A stretch of 64,000 nucleotides of DNA, taken from positions 1 to 64,000 of the forward strand of contig DIDI01000037.1 of NCBI GenBank assembly GCA_002418055.1, given 5' to 3'. The position numbers and the translations under genes were made by a program. A model generated the notes under the pieces. The model saw only the letters and a list, made by a program, of their open reading frames with translations, was not told the DNA's origin and searched no databases. Shown in pieces: positions 18,551 through 27,752 of this stretch. The first letter of the stretch is position 1; each line of letters starts with the position of its first letter. The stretch comes from Lactobacillus sp. UBA5804. Lineage in GTDB: Bacteria; Bacillota; Bacilli; Lactobacillales; Lactobacillaceae.

Positions 18551-19939
18551 ATGACTATTAAAATTCCACGCGAAATTGTGACTAGTCTTGATCAATATAT
18601 TATTGGGCAGCAAGAAGCGAAACGTTCCGTCGCTATTGCGCTTTATAATCGTTATCGTCGTATGCAATTGTCCAAGCAAATGCAGGCTGAAATTACGCCC
18701 AAGAATCTACTGATGGCAGGGCCCACTGGTGTTGGGAAAACGGAAATTGCGAGACGCTTAGCTGCGATTGTGGATGCACCTTTTATTAAGGTAGAGGCGA
18801 CTAAGTTCACTGAAGTTGGATATGTTGGCCGCGATGTTGAGTCGATGGTTCGTGACTTGGTTGAAGTAGCCGTACAAATGGAAGAGAAGAAGCAATTTAA
18901 GCGAATCCACCCGCAAGCTGAAAAAGCGGCTAATCGTCAATTAGTGAAGCTCTTGGTTCCAGGCATCAAAAAAGAACATCGTGACAACCAAATGCAGGGA
19001 ATGATGAAAATGCTGCTGGGCAACGAGTCCGAATCAGCTGATGAACCAGAAGAAGTTTCTGATGAAGTTCGCAATCAGCGCTTGTCAGTGGCTGAACAAC
19101 TGACGAAAGGCTTACTAGAGGATCGGCAAGTCACGGTGGAAGTCGCAGAAGCGCCTAAAGCCAATCCAATGTCCGATATGATGGGACAAATGGGAATGGA
19201 TATGACTTCAGCATTATCCGGGATGCTGCCAAAAAAGCAGATTAAGCGGACTTTGTCCGTCAAGGAAGCACGCGAGTTGCTCATTCAAGAACAGTCACGT
19301 CGACTCGTTGATTATAGCTTGATTTATCAGGCTGCGATTGCGCGTACCAGTAATAACGGGATTATTTTTATCGACGAAATTGACAAGATTGTTGCTGGCA
19401 ATCAGCGGACTTCTGGTGAAGTGTCGCGTGAAGGTGTCCAGCGTGATATTTTACCAATTGTCGAGGGCTCAACGATTCAAACTAAATATGGTCCGATTGA
19501 CACAGCTCATATTCTCTTCATTGCAGCTGGTGCTTTTGCGGAAAGCAAGCCTAGTGATTTAATTCCTGAATTACAAGGTCGTTTTCCAATTCGCGTAGAA
19601 CTTAATGCCTTGAGTCAAGCTGACTTCATTAAGATTTTACGGGATCCCACCAATTCACTACTGAAGCAATATATCGCCCTGTTGAAGGCTGATGGTGTCA
19701 ATCTGGTATTCACCCAAGAAGCCATTGAAAAGATTGCGCAAATTGCTTATGAAGTGAATCAGGGAACTGATAACATTGGTGCCCGCCGTTTAGCCACCAT
19801 TTTAGAAAAATTATTAGAAGATGTCTTATACGAAGGACCAGAAATGACTATGGGTGAAATTACGATTACTCAAGCTTATGTTGATAAAAAACTTAGTGAT
19901 ATAATTACCAATAGAGATTTAACAAAATTCATTCTGTAA
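18551..19939 (+). CDS. hslU: HslU (ClpY) ATPase subunit
   Basis: 462-residue AAA+ unfoldase with Walker A AGPTGVGKTEIARR, Walker B IIFIDEIDKI, the pore loop GYVGRDVE and the arginine-finger region GRFPIRVEL. A variable I-domain lies between about 110 and 235 and includes a Met-rich stretch. C-terminus ends in a hydrophobic tail (LTKFIL) that inserts into HslV. TAGGAGG ribosome site. It works with HslV in protein quality control. Confidence 0.97.
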   Translation: MTIKIPREIVTSLDQYIIGQQEAKRSVAIALYNRYRRMQLSKQMQAEITPKNLLMAGPTGVGKTEIARRLAAIVDAPFIKVEATKFTEVGYVGRDVESMVRDLVEVAVQMEEKKQFKRIHPQAEKAANRQLVKLLVPGIKKEHRDNQMQGMMKMLLGNESESADEPEEVSDEVRNQRLSVAEQLTKGLLEDRQVTVEVAEAPKANPMSDMMGQMGMDMTSALSGMLPKKQIKRTLSVKEARELLIQEQSRRLVDYSLIYQAAIARTSNNGIIFIDEIDKIVAGNQRTSGEVSREGVQRDILPIVEGSTIQTKYGPIDTAHILFIAAGAFAESKPSDLIPELQGRFPIRVELNALSQADFIKILRDPTNSLLKQYIALLKADGVNLVFTQEAIEKIAQIAYEVNQGTDNIGARRLATILEKLLEDVLYEGPEMTMGEITITQAYVDKKLSDIITNRDLTKFIL

Positions 19940-19973
19940 GATTTATAATTTCGATGTAAGGTAATGATGTGTG

Positions 19974-20867
19974 ATGAAATATACAATTTCTAATAACATG
20001 CTCAACGTCGTTGTTTCAAGTCATGGTGCTGAGCTACAAAGTGTACGTGGGATTAACAGTCAAATGGAGTATTTATGGCAAGCGGATCCCGCTATCTGGG
20101 GGCATCATGCACCGGTGCTGTTTCCAATTGTGGGTCGACTCAAGGATGATTCTTATCGCTACCAGGGTAAAACTTATCACATGGGCCAACATGGCTTCGC
20201 GCGTGATCAAGAATTCAAAGTGGTTTACCATTCAGCTGAGAGTATTACCTTCTCGTTGCAGGCGAACACAGTGACTTTGAAACAGTACCCATTTAACTTT
20301 GAACTCCGGGTTAACTACAATTTGCTTAACAACTTGTTGGAAGAGAATTTTACCGTGATTAATCAAGACCAGAAAGAATTGCTTTTTGGGATTGGCGGTC
20401 ATCCTGGATTTAATGTGCCAGTTGATGCTAAAACGCAGAAAGAAGACTATTATTTTAGTTGTCAGCCGTCTGTTGCGCGGGTCCGAATTCCGTTAGTGGG
20501 CTCTTTTCTAGACTGGCAGAATCGGTCAATTGCCTCAACGGATAGTTTGATTACGTTGAGTGATCATTTATTTAAAAAGGATGCGCTGATTTTTCAGTTG
20601 TCTGGGCATAAGAATCGGGTGTCGTTACGGACAGATGAGAGCCATTTCCATGTTAATGTCTGGACTCGGGATGCGCCTTTTGTCGGCATCTGGTCACAAT
20701 ATCCGAAGACTGCGAATTATGTTTGCATTGAACCTTGGTGGGGGATTGCAGATCGCAATGATAGCAACCGCCAATTAGAAGATAAGTATGGGATGAACCG
20801 GCTTAAAACTGGTGAAAAGTTCACCGCAGGTTTTGGGATGGCTTTTCATCCTAAGATTAATCGTTAA
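19974..20867 (+). CDS. Aldose 1-epimerase family protein (LacX-like)
   Basis: 297 residues of galactose mutarotase fold. Conserved pieces include APVLFPIVGRLKDD, GQHGFARDQEF, GGHPGFNVP (active-site His) and CIEPWWGIADR (catalytic Glu region). It probably interconverts sugar anomers; the exact sugar is unknown. The ATG at 19974 is preferred over the GTG three bases earlier. Placed after hslU in the position that holds codY in B. subtilis. Confidence 0.85.
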   Translation: MKYTISNNMLNVVVSSHGAELQSVRGINSQMEYLWQADPAIWGHHAPVLFPIVGRLKDDSYRYQGKTYHMGQHGFARDQEFKVVYHSAESITFSLQANTVTLKQYPFNFELRVNYNLLNNLLEENFTVINQDQKELLFGIGGHPGFNVPVDAKTQKEDYYFSCQPSVARVRIPLVGSFLDWQNRSIASTDSLITLSDHLFKKDALIFQLSGHKNRVSLRTDESHFHVNVWTRDAPFVGIWSQYPKTANYVCIEPWWGIADRNDSNRQLEDKYGMNRLKTGEKFTAGFGMAFHPKINR

Positions 20868-20886
20868 AGTGGTGGTTACAAAAAAT

Positions 20887-20916
20887 AAAAAAACTGCTCA
20901 TTTGGGCAGTTTTTTG
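20887..20916. terminator. Bidirectional terminator between the epimerase gene and plsY
   Basis: AAAAACTGCTC pairs with GGGCAGTTTTT (one wobble) around a short loop, with A and T runs on both sides. Confidence 0.85.
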
Positions 20917-20933
20917 CTAGCTAAAGTTAGTTT

Positions 20934-21560
20934 TTATGAACGATGTTGTTTGAACCAATAAACCAATCCGAAAGGGACAAGATTTTCATCATGATGCCAA
21001 ATCCGCAACATATTGCTACGGTGATTCCAGTAAATCAGTACCACGAGAATAGCTGTCATGATTGATAAGGGGATATCGTGAAATCCTAAGGTAACGAAGA
21101 AAATGAGTAGAATGGCAATCAAACTGGTGAGTGATACCATACTGGTGATGAGCAGCAAAGGGAAAAAGATAAAAAAGCAAATCCAAAAGAGGGATAGATT
21201 ATAACCTAGTAAAAAGCCAGCCGTGGTCGCAACAGCCTTGCCGCCCTTGAATTTTAAAAAGATAGAAAACGCATGACCTAAAATAACTGCCACACCACAT
21301 AGCAAACACCATAGTTGATGCCTACTACCTAACAATAGTGGTAGCATCGTTGCTACCGTCCCCTTAAAAAAGTCGAACAGGAAGACAAACGTTCCAGCTT
21401 TGACGCCTAAAACGCGAAAGGTATTCGTGGTTCCAATGTTACCGGAACCATATTGACGGATATCTTTATGAAAAAAGGTTTTCCCTACAATGACCCCCAT
21501 CGGAACTGAACCGATTAAGTATGCTAAAATAAGTAGCGACGCAAATTTTATTGCAAACAT
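20934..21560 (-). CDS. plsY: Glycerol-3-phosphate acyltransferase PlsY
   Basis: 208-residue membrane protein with about five hydrophobic segments. The three PlsY motifs are present: GSVPMGVIVGK with YGSGNIGTTNTFRVLG, and KFKGGKAVATTAG. It transfers the acyl group from acyl-phosphate to glycerol 3-phosphate. The start at 21560 follows AGAGG; five further residues upstream in frame lack a ribosome site. Divergent from parE, the usual neighbour in Firmicutes. Confidence 0.94.
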   Translation of the reverse strand: MFAIKFASLLILAYLIGSVPMGVIVGKTFFHKDIRQYGSGNIGTTNTFRVLGVKAGTFVFLFDFFKGTVATMLPLLLGSRHQLWCLLCGVAVILGHAFSIFLKFKGGKAVATTAGFLLGYNLSLFWICFFIFFPLLLITSMVSLTSLIAILLIFFVTLGFHDIPLSIMTAILVVLIYWNHRSNMLRIWHHDENLVPFGLVYWFKQHRS

Positions 21561-21658
21561 ATTGACCTCTCTCATTAGAAACTATGGTTATTTTAGCAAA
21601 GATTCGTGGTTAAAAAAATGGTAGAGGTTAATTGATTGAACAAATTGGAGGAATTTTA

Positions 21659-23602
21659 GTGACCAAGAATGCTTATAATGATTCTTCAATTCAAATTTTA
21701 CATGGCCTAGAGGCGGTTCGTAAACGTCCCGGAATGTACATTGGGTCAACCGATATTCATGGCCTGAATCAACTAGTTTATGAAATTGTCGATAATTCAG
21801 TTGATGAAGCGATGGCTGGTTATGGGAAACAAATTGATGTGACCATTCACCCTGACAATAGTGTAACCGTGCGTGATTTTGGACGCGGGATGCCAGTGGG
21901 GATGCATAAATCTGGTAAGCCAACTATTGAAGTAATCTTGACGGTGCTACATGCTGGTGGGAAGTTTACCGAACAAAATTACAAAACTTCTGGCGGTTTA
22001 CATGGGGTTGGGTCATCAGTGGTGAATGCCCTGTCCAGCTATTTGCGAGTGCTTGTTGTGCGTGATGGTCGTGCTTATGAAGAAGTCTTTGAAAATGGTG
22101 GTCATCCGGTCGGCACGCTTAAATGCTTAGGTGGCACTAACGAAAAGACTGGGACAACGATTACCTTTAAGCCCGATGCAACCGTCTTTTCAACGACTAA
22201 GTATCGCTATGACACAATACGTGAACGGTTAATGGAGTCAGCCTTCTTACTCAAAGGAGTTACCTTTAATTTAACGGATGAGCGTGAACCAGAAAAACAC
22301 GATACGTTTAAATTCGATGATGGGATTCAATCTTTTGTCAGTTATCTAAACGAGGGCAAAGACAGCCTAAGTGACGTTTTCTACTTTGATGGGAAACAAG
22401 ATCAAATTGAAGTTGAATTTGCTGGTCAATATAATGACGGTTATGCTGAAAATTTGGTTTCCTTTGTTAATAATGTTCGGACCACTGGCGGTGGTACCCA
22501 TGAAGCGGGGGCTAAAACCGGTTTTACGAGAGCTTTTAATGATTATGCTAAGAAGCTTGGGTTACTTGCTAAAAAGGATAAGAACATTGATGGCTCCGAT
22601 TACCGTGAAGGCTTAAGTGCTGTCTTGTCAGTCAAGATTCCCGAAGAACTGCTAGAATTTGAAGGACAGACCAAGGGCAAGCTAGGGACAGCCCAAGCAC
22701 GTTCTGTAGTTGATGCAGTGGTCTACGAGAAGCTGAGTTATTACCTCATGGAAAATGGGGAATTAGCCCAGAATTTAGTTAAAAAAGCGCAGCGTGCGCG
22801 TGAAGCGCGTGAAGCTGCCCGTAAGGCGCGCGATGACAGTCGCAATGGCAAGAAACGCCGTAAGAAAGAAATTTTATCTGGTAAGTTAACCCCAGCGCAA
22901 TCACGTAATCCTGAAAAGAATGAACTATTTTTAGTCGAAGGAGACTCTGCTGGGGGCTCTGCTAAGCAAGGACGAGATCGGCGCTTTCAAGCGATTTTGC
23001 CTCTGCGGGGAAAAGTTTTAAATACTCAAAAAGCGAAGCTTGCTGATATTTTTAAAAACGAAGAAATCAATACCATGATTCATACGATTGGCGCGGGTGT
23101 CGGCACTGAATTTAAGGCCACCGACGCTAATTATGACAAGATCATTATTATGACTGATGCCGATGACGATGGGGCCCATATTCAAATTTTGCTTCTAACG
23201 TTCTTTTATCGTTATATGCGACCGATGGTTGAACAAGGCAAGGTTTATATCGCTTTGCCGCCATTATATCGGTTGCAAAAAGGTAGCGGTAAAAAGGCTG
23301 AGGTCAAATATGCCTGGACTGAAGATGAGTTAAGCCACGATGAGCATGAGATGGGCAAACGCTATGCGTTGCAACGATTTAAGGGATTAGGCGAGATGAA
23401 TGCTGATCAGCTATGGCAGACCACAATGAATCCTGCTAGTCGGATGCTCATCCGCGTTAAGATTGATGATGCTGCCATTGCCGAACGTCGTGTGACTACG
23501 TTAATGGGTGATAAAGTCGCGGCAAGACGGCAATGGATTGAAGAAAATGTCAAATTTAGAATGGGTGAAGCAGGCTCCATTCTAGATAGTGAACAAGATT
23601 AA
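21659..23602 (+). CDS. parE: DNA topoisomerase IV subunit B
   Basis: 647 residues: GHKL ATPase domain (EIVDNSVDEAMAG, DFGRGMPVG, GGLHGVGSSVVNAL), transducer domain, TOPRIM domain (LVEGDSAGGSAKQG, TDADDDGAHI) and the QRFKGLGEMNADQLWQT end. GTG start at 21659 with TTGGAGGA at 21645-21652; a TTG nine codons upstream has no ribosome site. Its place next to parC and divergent from plsY supports ParE rather than GyrB. Confidence 0.95.
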   Translation: MTKNAYNDSSIQILHGLEAVRKRPGMYIGSTDIHGLNQLVYEIVDNSVDEAMAGYGKQIDVTIHPDNSVTVRDFGRGMPVGMHKSGKPTIEVILTVLHAGGKFTEQNYKTSGGLHGVGSSVVNALSSYLRVLVVRDGRAYEEVFENGGHPVGTLKCLGGTNEKTGTTITFKPDATVFSTTKYRYDTIRERLMESAFLLKGVTFNLTDEREPEKHDTFKFDDGIQSFVSYLNEGKDSLSDVFYFDGKQDQIEVEFAGQYNDGYAENLVSFVNNVRTTGGGTHEAGAKTGFTRAFNDYAKKLGLLAKKDKNIDGSDYREGLSAVLSVKIPEELLEFEGQTKGKLGTAQARSVVDAVVYEKLSYYLMENGELAQNLVKKAQRAREAREAARKARDDSRNGKKRRKKEILSGKLTPAQSRNPEKNELFLVEGDSAGGSAKQGRDRRFQAILPLRGKVLNTQKAKLADIFKNEEINTMIHTIGAGVGTEFKATDANYDKIIIMTDADDDGAHIQILLLTFFYRYMRPMVEQGKVYIALPPLYRLQKGSGKKAEVKYAWTEDELSHDEHEMGKRYALQRFKGLGEMNADQLWQTTMNPASRMLIRVKIDDAAIAERRVTTLMGDKVAARRQWIEENVKFRMGEAGSILDSEQD

Positions 23603-23623
23603 ATGAAAAGGATCAAATAAGTC

Positions 23624-26101
23624 ATGACGACAGATGAACGAATTCGTGAGATGCCGCTTGAACAGGTCATGGGTGAACGGTTTGGACGCTACTCCAAATA
23701 TATTATTCAGGAGCGAGCATTACCTGATATTCGTGATGGATTAAAACCCGTCCAGCGGCGAATTTTGTATGCGATGTATCAAGATAATAATACCTTTGAT
23801 AAGCCATATAAAAAGGCTGCTAAGGCAGTGGGTAATATCATGGGTAATTATCACCCACATGGTGATAGTTCCATCTACGGGGCGCTGGTGCACTTATCGC
23901 AGAGCTGGCGCATGCGTGAACCGCTCATTGAAATGCATGGTAATAATGGTTCCATGGACGGTGATGGCCCGGCTGCGATGCGTTATACGGAGTCGCGTTT
24001 AAGCCGCATTGCAAATGTCTTATTACAAGATATCGACAAAGATACTGTCAATATGGTACTCAACTTTGACGATACTGAGTATGAGCCAACAGTATTACCA
24101 GCCCGGTTCCCTAATTTATTAGTGAATGGTTCGACCGGGATTTCAGCTGGTTATGCGACGGCTATTCCGTCTCACAACTTGAGTGAAGTTATTGATGCTA
24201 CGATTTATTTGCTCAAGCATCCAGATGCGAGCTTAGATGATTTGATGCAATTTGTGCAAGGACCGGATTTCCCAACTGGGGCGATTGTGCTTGATAAGAA
24301 TGGGCTGAGAGAAGCTTATGAAACCGGCCGTGGTCGGATTCAGGTACGGGCTAAAACGACGATTCAAGAGATTCGCGGTCATCGTCAGCAAATTGTGGCC
24401 ACGGAAATTCCCTTTGATGTGAATAAAGCCACGCTGGTTAAAAAGATGGACGAAATTCGCGTTAATCGTGAGATTGATGGGATTGCCGAGGTTAGGGATG
24501 AGACGGATCGCCACGGCTTATCGGTCGTGGTTGAGCTCAAAAAAGATGCTGATGCTCAAAATATTTTGAATTACCTTTTTAAAAATACTGAATTGCAAGT
24601 GTCTTATAACTTCAATATGGTCGCGATTGACCGTATGACACCAGTGCAAGTGGGACTTAAGCGCATTCTAGCTTCATATTTGGCTCATGAGCGAGAGGTC
24701 GTCACCAATCGGACCCGGTACAATTTGCATAAGGCAGAAGTCCGGCTTGAGATTGTGGCTGGGTTAATTCATGTGATGGATATTTTAGATGCTGTCATTA
24801 AAACCATTCGGGCATCAAAAAATAAGGCTGATGCACAAGCCAATTTAGTTAAGCAATACCAATTTACTAAGCGGCAAGCTGAAGCGATTGTTTCCTTACA
24901 ATTGTATCGGTTAACAAATACTGATGTAATTGCCTTAGTTGCGGAACAAAAGCAGCTAACGACTTTCATTGCCGGCTATCAAAAGCTACTAGCAGATGAT
25001 CAAGTTTTGCAAGCGCAAATTATTGCGGAGCTCACTGAGGTAAAAAAACAATTTGGTTCGCCACGGCGCACCGAAATTTCCGGAAAAGCCGCTAAAATTC
25101 AGATTAATGAAAAAGCTTTAGTTGTTGATGAACAAGTTCGTGTACTTATTTCACGCGACGGCTACTTAAAGCGGTCATCACTACGCTCATTCCAGTCAAC
25201 TGATGATGATGACAATGGCCTGCCAACTGGTGACCAGGTCGTTTTTGAAAAGACATTATCGACTTTAGCGAACTTGTATTTATTTACAAATAAGGGTCAC
25301 TTAGTTTATCGGCCAGTTCATGATCTAATTGATGTGAAGTGGAAAGATACAGGACAGCACCTTTCACAAGAAATTGGACTTGATAGTAGTGAGCAAGTCA
25401 TTCGCGTCTTTGAGGTGCCACATTTAGATGCAAACGTCTGCTTCTTATTAGCAAGTCGTGATGGCTATATCAAACAAGTTCCATTGGCGCAATTACAGCC
25501 AACCAGAACGTATCGTTCACGTGCGATTACGGCGATGAAGCTCAAGTCTGCTGATGACATTGTGCTGAGAGTTGATTTGCTGGCAGCTGATGCAGCAACT
25601 GATATCATTTTGTTTACCAGTCATGCTTATGCTGTTCGCTTTGCGACTTCTGAAGTACCTGCACTAGGTGCTAAAGCGGCTGGTGTCAAGTCAGTCAACT
25701 TAAAAGCGGGTGATACAGTCGTCGCATATGTATTAATTCGGCCTGAAGCAGTGAGGGATTATCATATTGGTATCATGACCCAGCGGGGTGCCTTTAAACA
25801 AATTAAGGCCGATATCATTCATGCTGTTTCGCGTGCCAAGCGCGGTGTCATGGTGTTACGTGAATTGAAGACCAAGCCCCATCGGATTGCAGCGGTCACT
25901 GCCTACCTGCAAAATCATCAATTATTAATTACGACTTCAAGCGCCAGACAGGTGATAGTTGCAACGAATGCTTACCCTGTAGGGGATCGCTACTCGAATG
26001 GCTCCTTTGTCATGGATCCTGAGTTGGATGGTACACCCGTCACAATGACGTTAGGGCGTCCTTTAAGCGATGAGCGAGTGGACGCGACTAGATTATTCTA
26101 G
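23624..26101 (+). CDS. parC: DNA topoisomerase IV subunit A
   Basis: 825 residues with the breakage-reunion domain and C-terminal beta-pinwheel. The catalytic tyrosine is Y121 (AAMRYTESRL). The quinolone-determining region reads HPHGDSSIYGAL at residues 77-88: the serines S82 and S83 are kept, but the acidic residue usual after the tyrosine is glycine (G86). It decatenates daughter chromosomes with ParE. Lies 21 bases after parE in one operon. Confidence 0.95.
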   Translation: MTTDERIREMPLEQVMGERFGRYSKYIIQERALPDIRDGLKPVQRRILYAMYQDNNTFDKPYKKAAKAVGNIMGNYHPHGDSSIYGALVHLSQSWRMREPLIEMHGNNGSMDGDGPAAMRYTESRLSRIANVLLQDIDKDTVNMVLNFDDTEYEPTVLPARFPNLLVNGSTGISAGYATAIPSHNLSEVIDATIYLLKHPDASLDDLMQFVQGPDFPTGAIVLDKNGLREAYETGRGRIQVRAKTTIQEIRGHRQQIVATEIPFDVNKATLVKKMDEIRVNREIDGIAEVRDETDRHGLSVVVELKKDADAQNILNYLFKNTELQVSYNFNMVAIDRMTPVQVGLKRILASYLAHEREVVTNRTRYNLHKAEVRLEIVAGLIHVMDILDAVIKTIRASKNKADAQANLVKQYQFTKRQAEAIVSLQLYRLTNTDVIALVAEQKQLTTFIAGYQKLLADDQVLQAQIIAELTEVKKQFGSPRRTEISGKAAKIQINEKALVVDEQVRVLISRDGYLKRSSLRSFQSTDDDDNGLPTGDQVVFEKTLSTLANLYLFTNKGHLVYRPVHDLIDVKWKDTGQHLSQEIGLDSSEQVIRVFEVPHLDANVCFLLASRDGYIKQVPLAQLQPTRTYRSRAITAMKLKSADDIVLRVDLLAADAATDIILFTSHAYAVRFATSEVPALGAKAAGVKSVNLKAGDTVVAYVLIRPEAVRDYHIGIMTQRGAFKQIKADIIHAVSRAKRGVMVLRELKTKPHRIAAVTAYLQNHQLLITTSSARQVIVATNAYPVGDRYSNGSFVMDPELDGTPVTMTLGRPLSDERVDATRLF

Positions 26102-26168
26102 CTGCTAAGCTAAAAATGGGTTAACATAAATAAGGCAAAATCATCAAAGTAGATGGAAGAGGAAAAAA

Positions 26169-27104
26169 ATGGAAAAAGAATTTGTTTTCGGTCATCAGAA
26201 TCCAGACACAGATGCAATTGGCACGGCGATTGCATATTCCTATTTGCAAAATAAGTTAGGCTACAATACTGAAGCCGTTGCATTGGGTGAACCCAATGAT
26301 GAAACTGCTTATGCACTGAAGGCTTTTGGCTTTAAAGCGCCACGCGTCATTACAAAGGCTGGTAGTGAAGTTAAGGCCGTGATGCTTGTGGATCATAATG
26401 AACCACAACAAAGTGTGGCTGATATTGCGGATGTGAAGGTCACACATGTGGTTGATCACCACCGGATTATGAATTTTAATACTAGTAATCCGTTGTATTA
26501 TCGTGCTGAGCCGGTTGGTTGTACTTCAACTATTGTTTGGAAAATGTTTCATGAGAATAATGTTTCCATTCCCAGCAACATTGCTGGCATCATGGCTTCG
26601 GCAATTATTTCTGACACCTTATTATTAAAGTCACCAACGACGACGCCCGATGATCATGAATCTTTACCAGCATTAGCAAAATTAGCTGGGATTGACTACC
26701 AAAGCTACGGCTTGGATATGCTTAAGGCCGGTACCAATATTGCTGCTAAATCAGAGACTGAATTGATTGACGTTGATGCGAAAAGTTTTTCACTAAACGG
26801 TAAGAACGTTCGTGTTGCCCAAATTAATGTGGTTGATTTAGCTGAAGCAATGGCACGTAAAGAGGCCTTTTTAGCTGCTATGAAAACTGCTGCAACTGCC
26901 AGTCACTACGATATGTTCATGCTGTTAATTACAAATATTCTTGATTCTGATTCACGTGCTTTAGTGGTTGGGTCAGATGAAGACAAGGCAGTTTTTGAAA
27001 AAGCCTTCGGTCAGAAGTTGCAAGCCTCTGAAATGGCTTTACCTGGTGTCGTTTCACGTAAAAAGCAAGTCGTCCCACCATTAACGCAAGCATTTGAAGC
27101 TTAA
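26169..27104 (+). CDS. ppaC: Manganese-dependent inorganic pyrophosphatase
   Basis: 311 residues, family II pyrophosphatase of DHH type. Metal motifs: [17 protein letters not shown] and VVDHHR; C-terminal DHHA2 part with [10 protein letters not shown], which carries the substrate-binding arginine and lysines. It hydrolyses pyrophosphate in the cytoplasm. AGAGG ribosome site. Closely followed by ppiB (15 bases), probably cotranscribed. Confidence 0.97.
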   Translation: MEKEFVFGHQNPDTDAIGTAIAYSYLQNKLGYNTEAVALGEPNDETAYALKAFGFKAPRVITKAGSEVKAVMLVDHNEPQQSVADIADVKVTHVVDHHRIMNFNTSNPLYYRAEPVGCTSTIVWKMFHENNVSIPSNIAGIMASAIISDTLLLKSPTTTPDDHESLPALAKLAGIDYQSYGLDMLKAGTNIAAKSETELIDVDAKSFSLNGKNVRVAQINVVDLAEAMARKEAFLAAMKTAATASHYDMFMLLITNILDSDSRALVVGSDEDKAVFEKAFGQKLQASEMALPGVVSRKKQVVPPLTQAFEA

Positions 27105-27119
27105 TTTTAAAGGAGCAAT

Positions 27120-27704
27120 ATGAGCTATCCACAATTAGATTTAGCTAAAGCTAGTGTCCAAGTAGTGATGCAAACCAATCATGGTGACATTACCCTCGCA
27201 CTATTTCCAGAATTGGCACCAAAGACGGTTGAGAACTTTGTGGGCCTTGCTAAGAAAGGTTACTATGATGGCGTGATTTTTCACCGGGTCATTAGTGACT
27301 TCATGATTCAAGGCGGGGATCCTGATGGTAATGGTACTGGTGGTACTAGTCTATGGGGGAAGCCGTTTGCTGATGAATTTTCAAATCAGCTATTCAACTT
27401 ACGTGGGGCTTTATCCATGGCCAATGCTGGTCCAAACACTAATGGCAGTCAGTTTTTCATTGTCCAAAATAAAAATGTGCCTAAGCGGATTTTGAGTCAG
27501 ATGAAGGATGCTGGTTATCCAGAGGCCATCATTGAAGCCTATCGCCAAGGTGGTACCCCTTGGCTCGATGGTCATCATACTGTCTTTGGACAAGTAACGA
27601 CTGGCTTTGATGTGGTGGATGAAATCGCCAAGGTTAAGCGCGATGCAATGGATAAGCCACTTAATGATGTGGTGATTAACGCCATTACTGTCACGAAAGC
27701 CTAA
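27120..27704 (+). CDS. ppiB: Cyclophilin-type peptidyl-prolyl isomerase
   Basis: 194 residues, cytoplasmic (no signal peptide). Cyclophilin motifs [41 protein letters not shown] and the late [11 protein letters not shown] are present, containing the catalytic Arg and Phe. Catalyses proline cis-trans isomerisation in protein folding. AAAGGAG ribosome site. Ends at a terminator shared with xerS. Confidence 0.95.
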   Translation: MSYPQLDLAKASVQVVMQTNHGDITLALFPELAPKTVENFVGLAKKGYYDGVIFHRVISDFMIQGGDPDGNGTGGTSLWGKPFADEFSNQLFNLRGALSMANAGPNTNGSQFFIVQNKNVPKRILSQMKDAGYPEAIIEAYRQGGTPWLDGHHTVFGQVTTGFDVVDEIAKVKRDAMDKPLNDVVINAITVTKA

Positions 27705-27715
27705 TTTTACTTAAC

Positions 27716-27752
27716 AAAAAAACAACTGAGCTAATGACTCAGTTGTTTTTTT
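27716..27752. terminator. Bidirectional terminator between ppiB and xerS
   Basis: AAAAAAACAACTGAG (27716-27730) pairs with CTCAGTTGTTTTTTT (27738-27752). The last codons and the stop of xerS (27739) lie inside this hairpin. Confidence 0.9.

Noticed and set aside
21588..21923. Minus-strand open frame overlapping the parE start
   Set aside because: Lies antisense within parE coding sequence, lacks a ribosome site and has no recognisable protein features.
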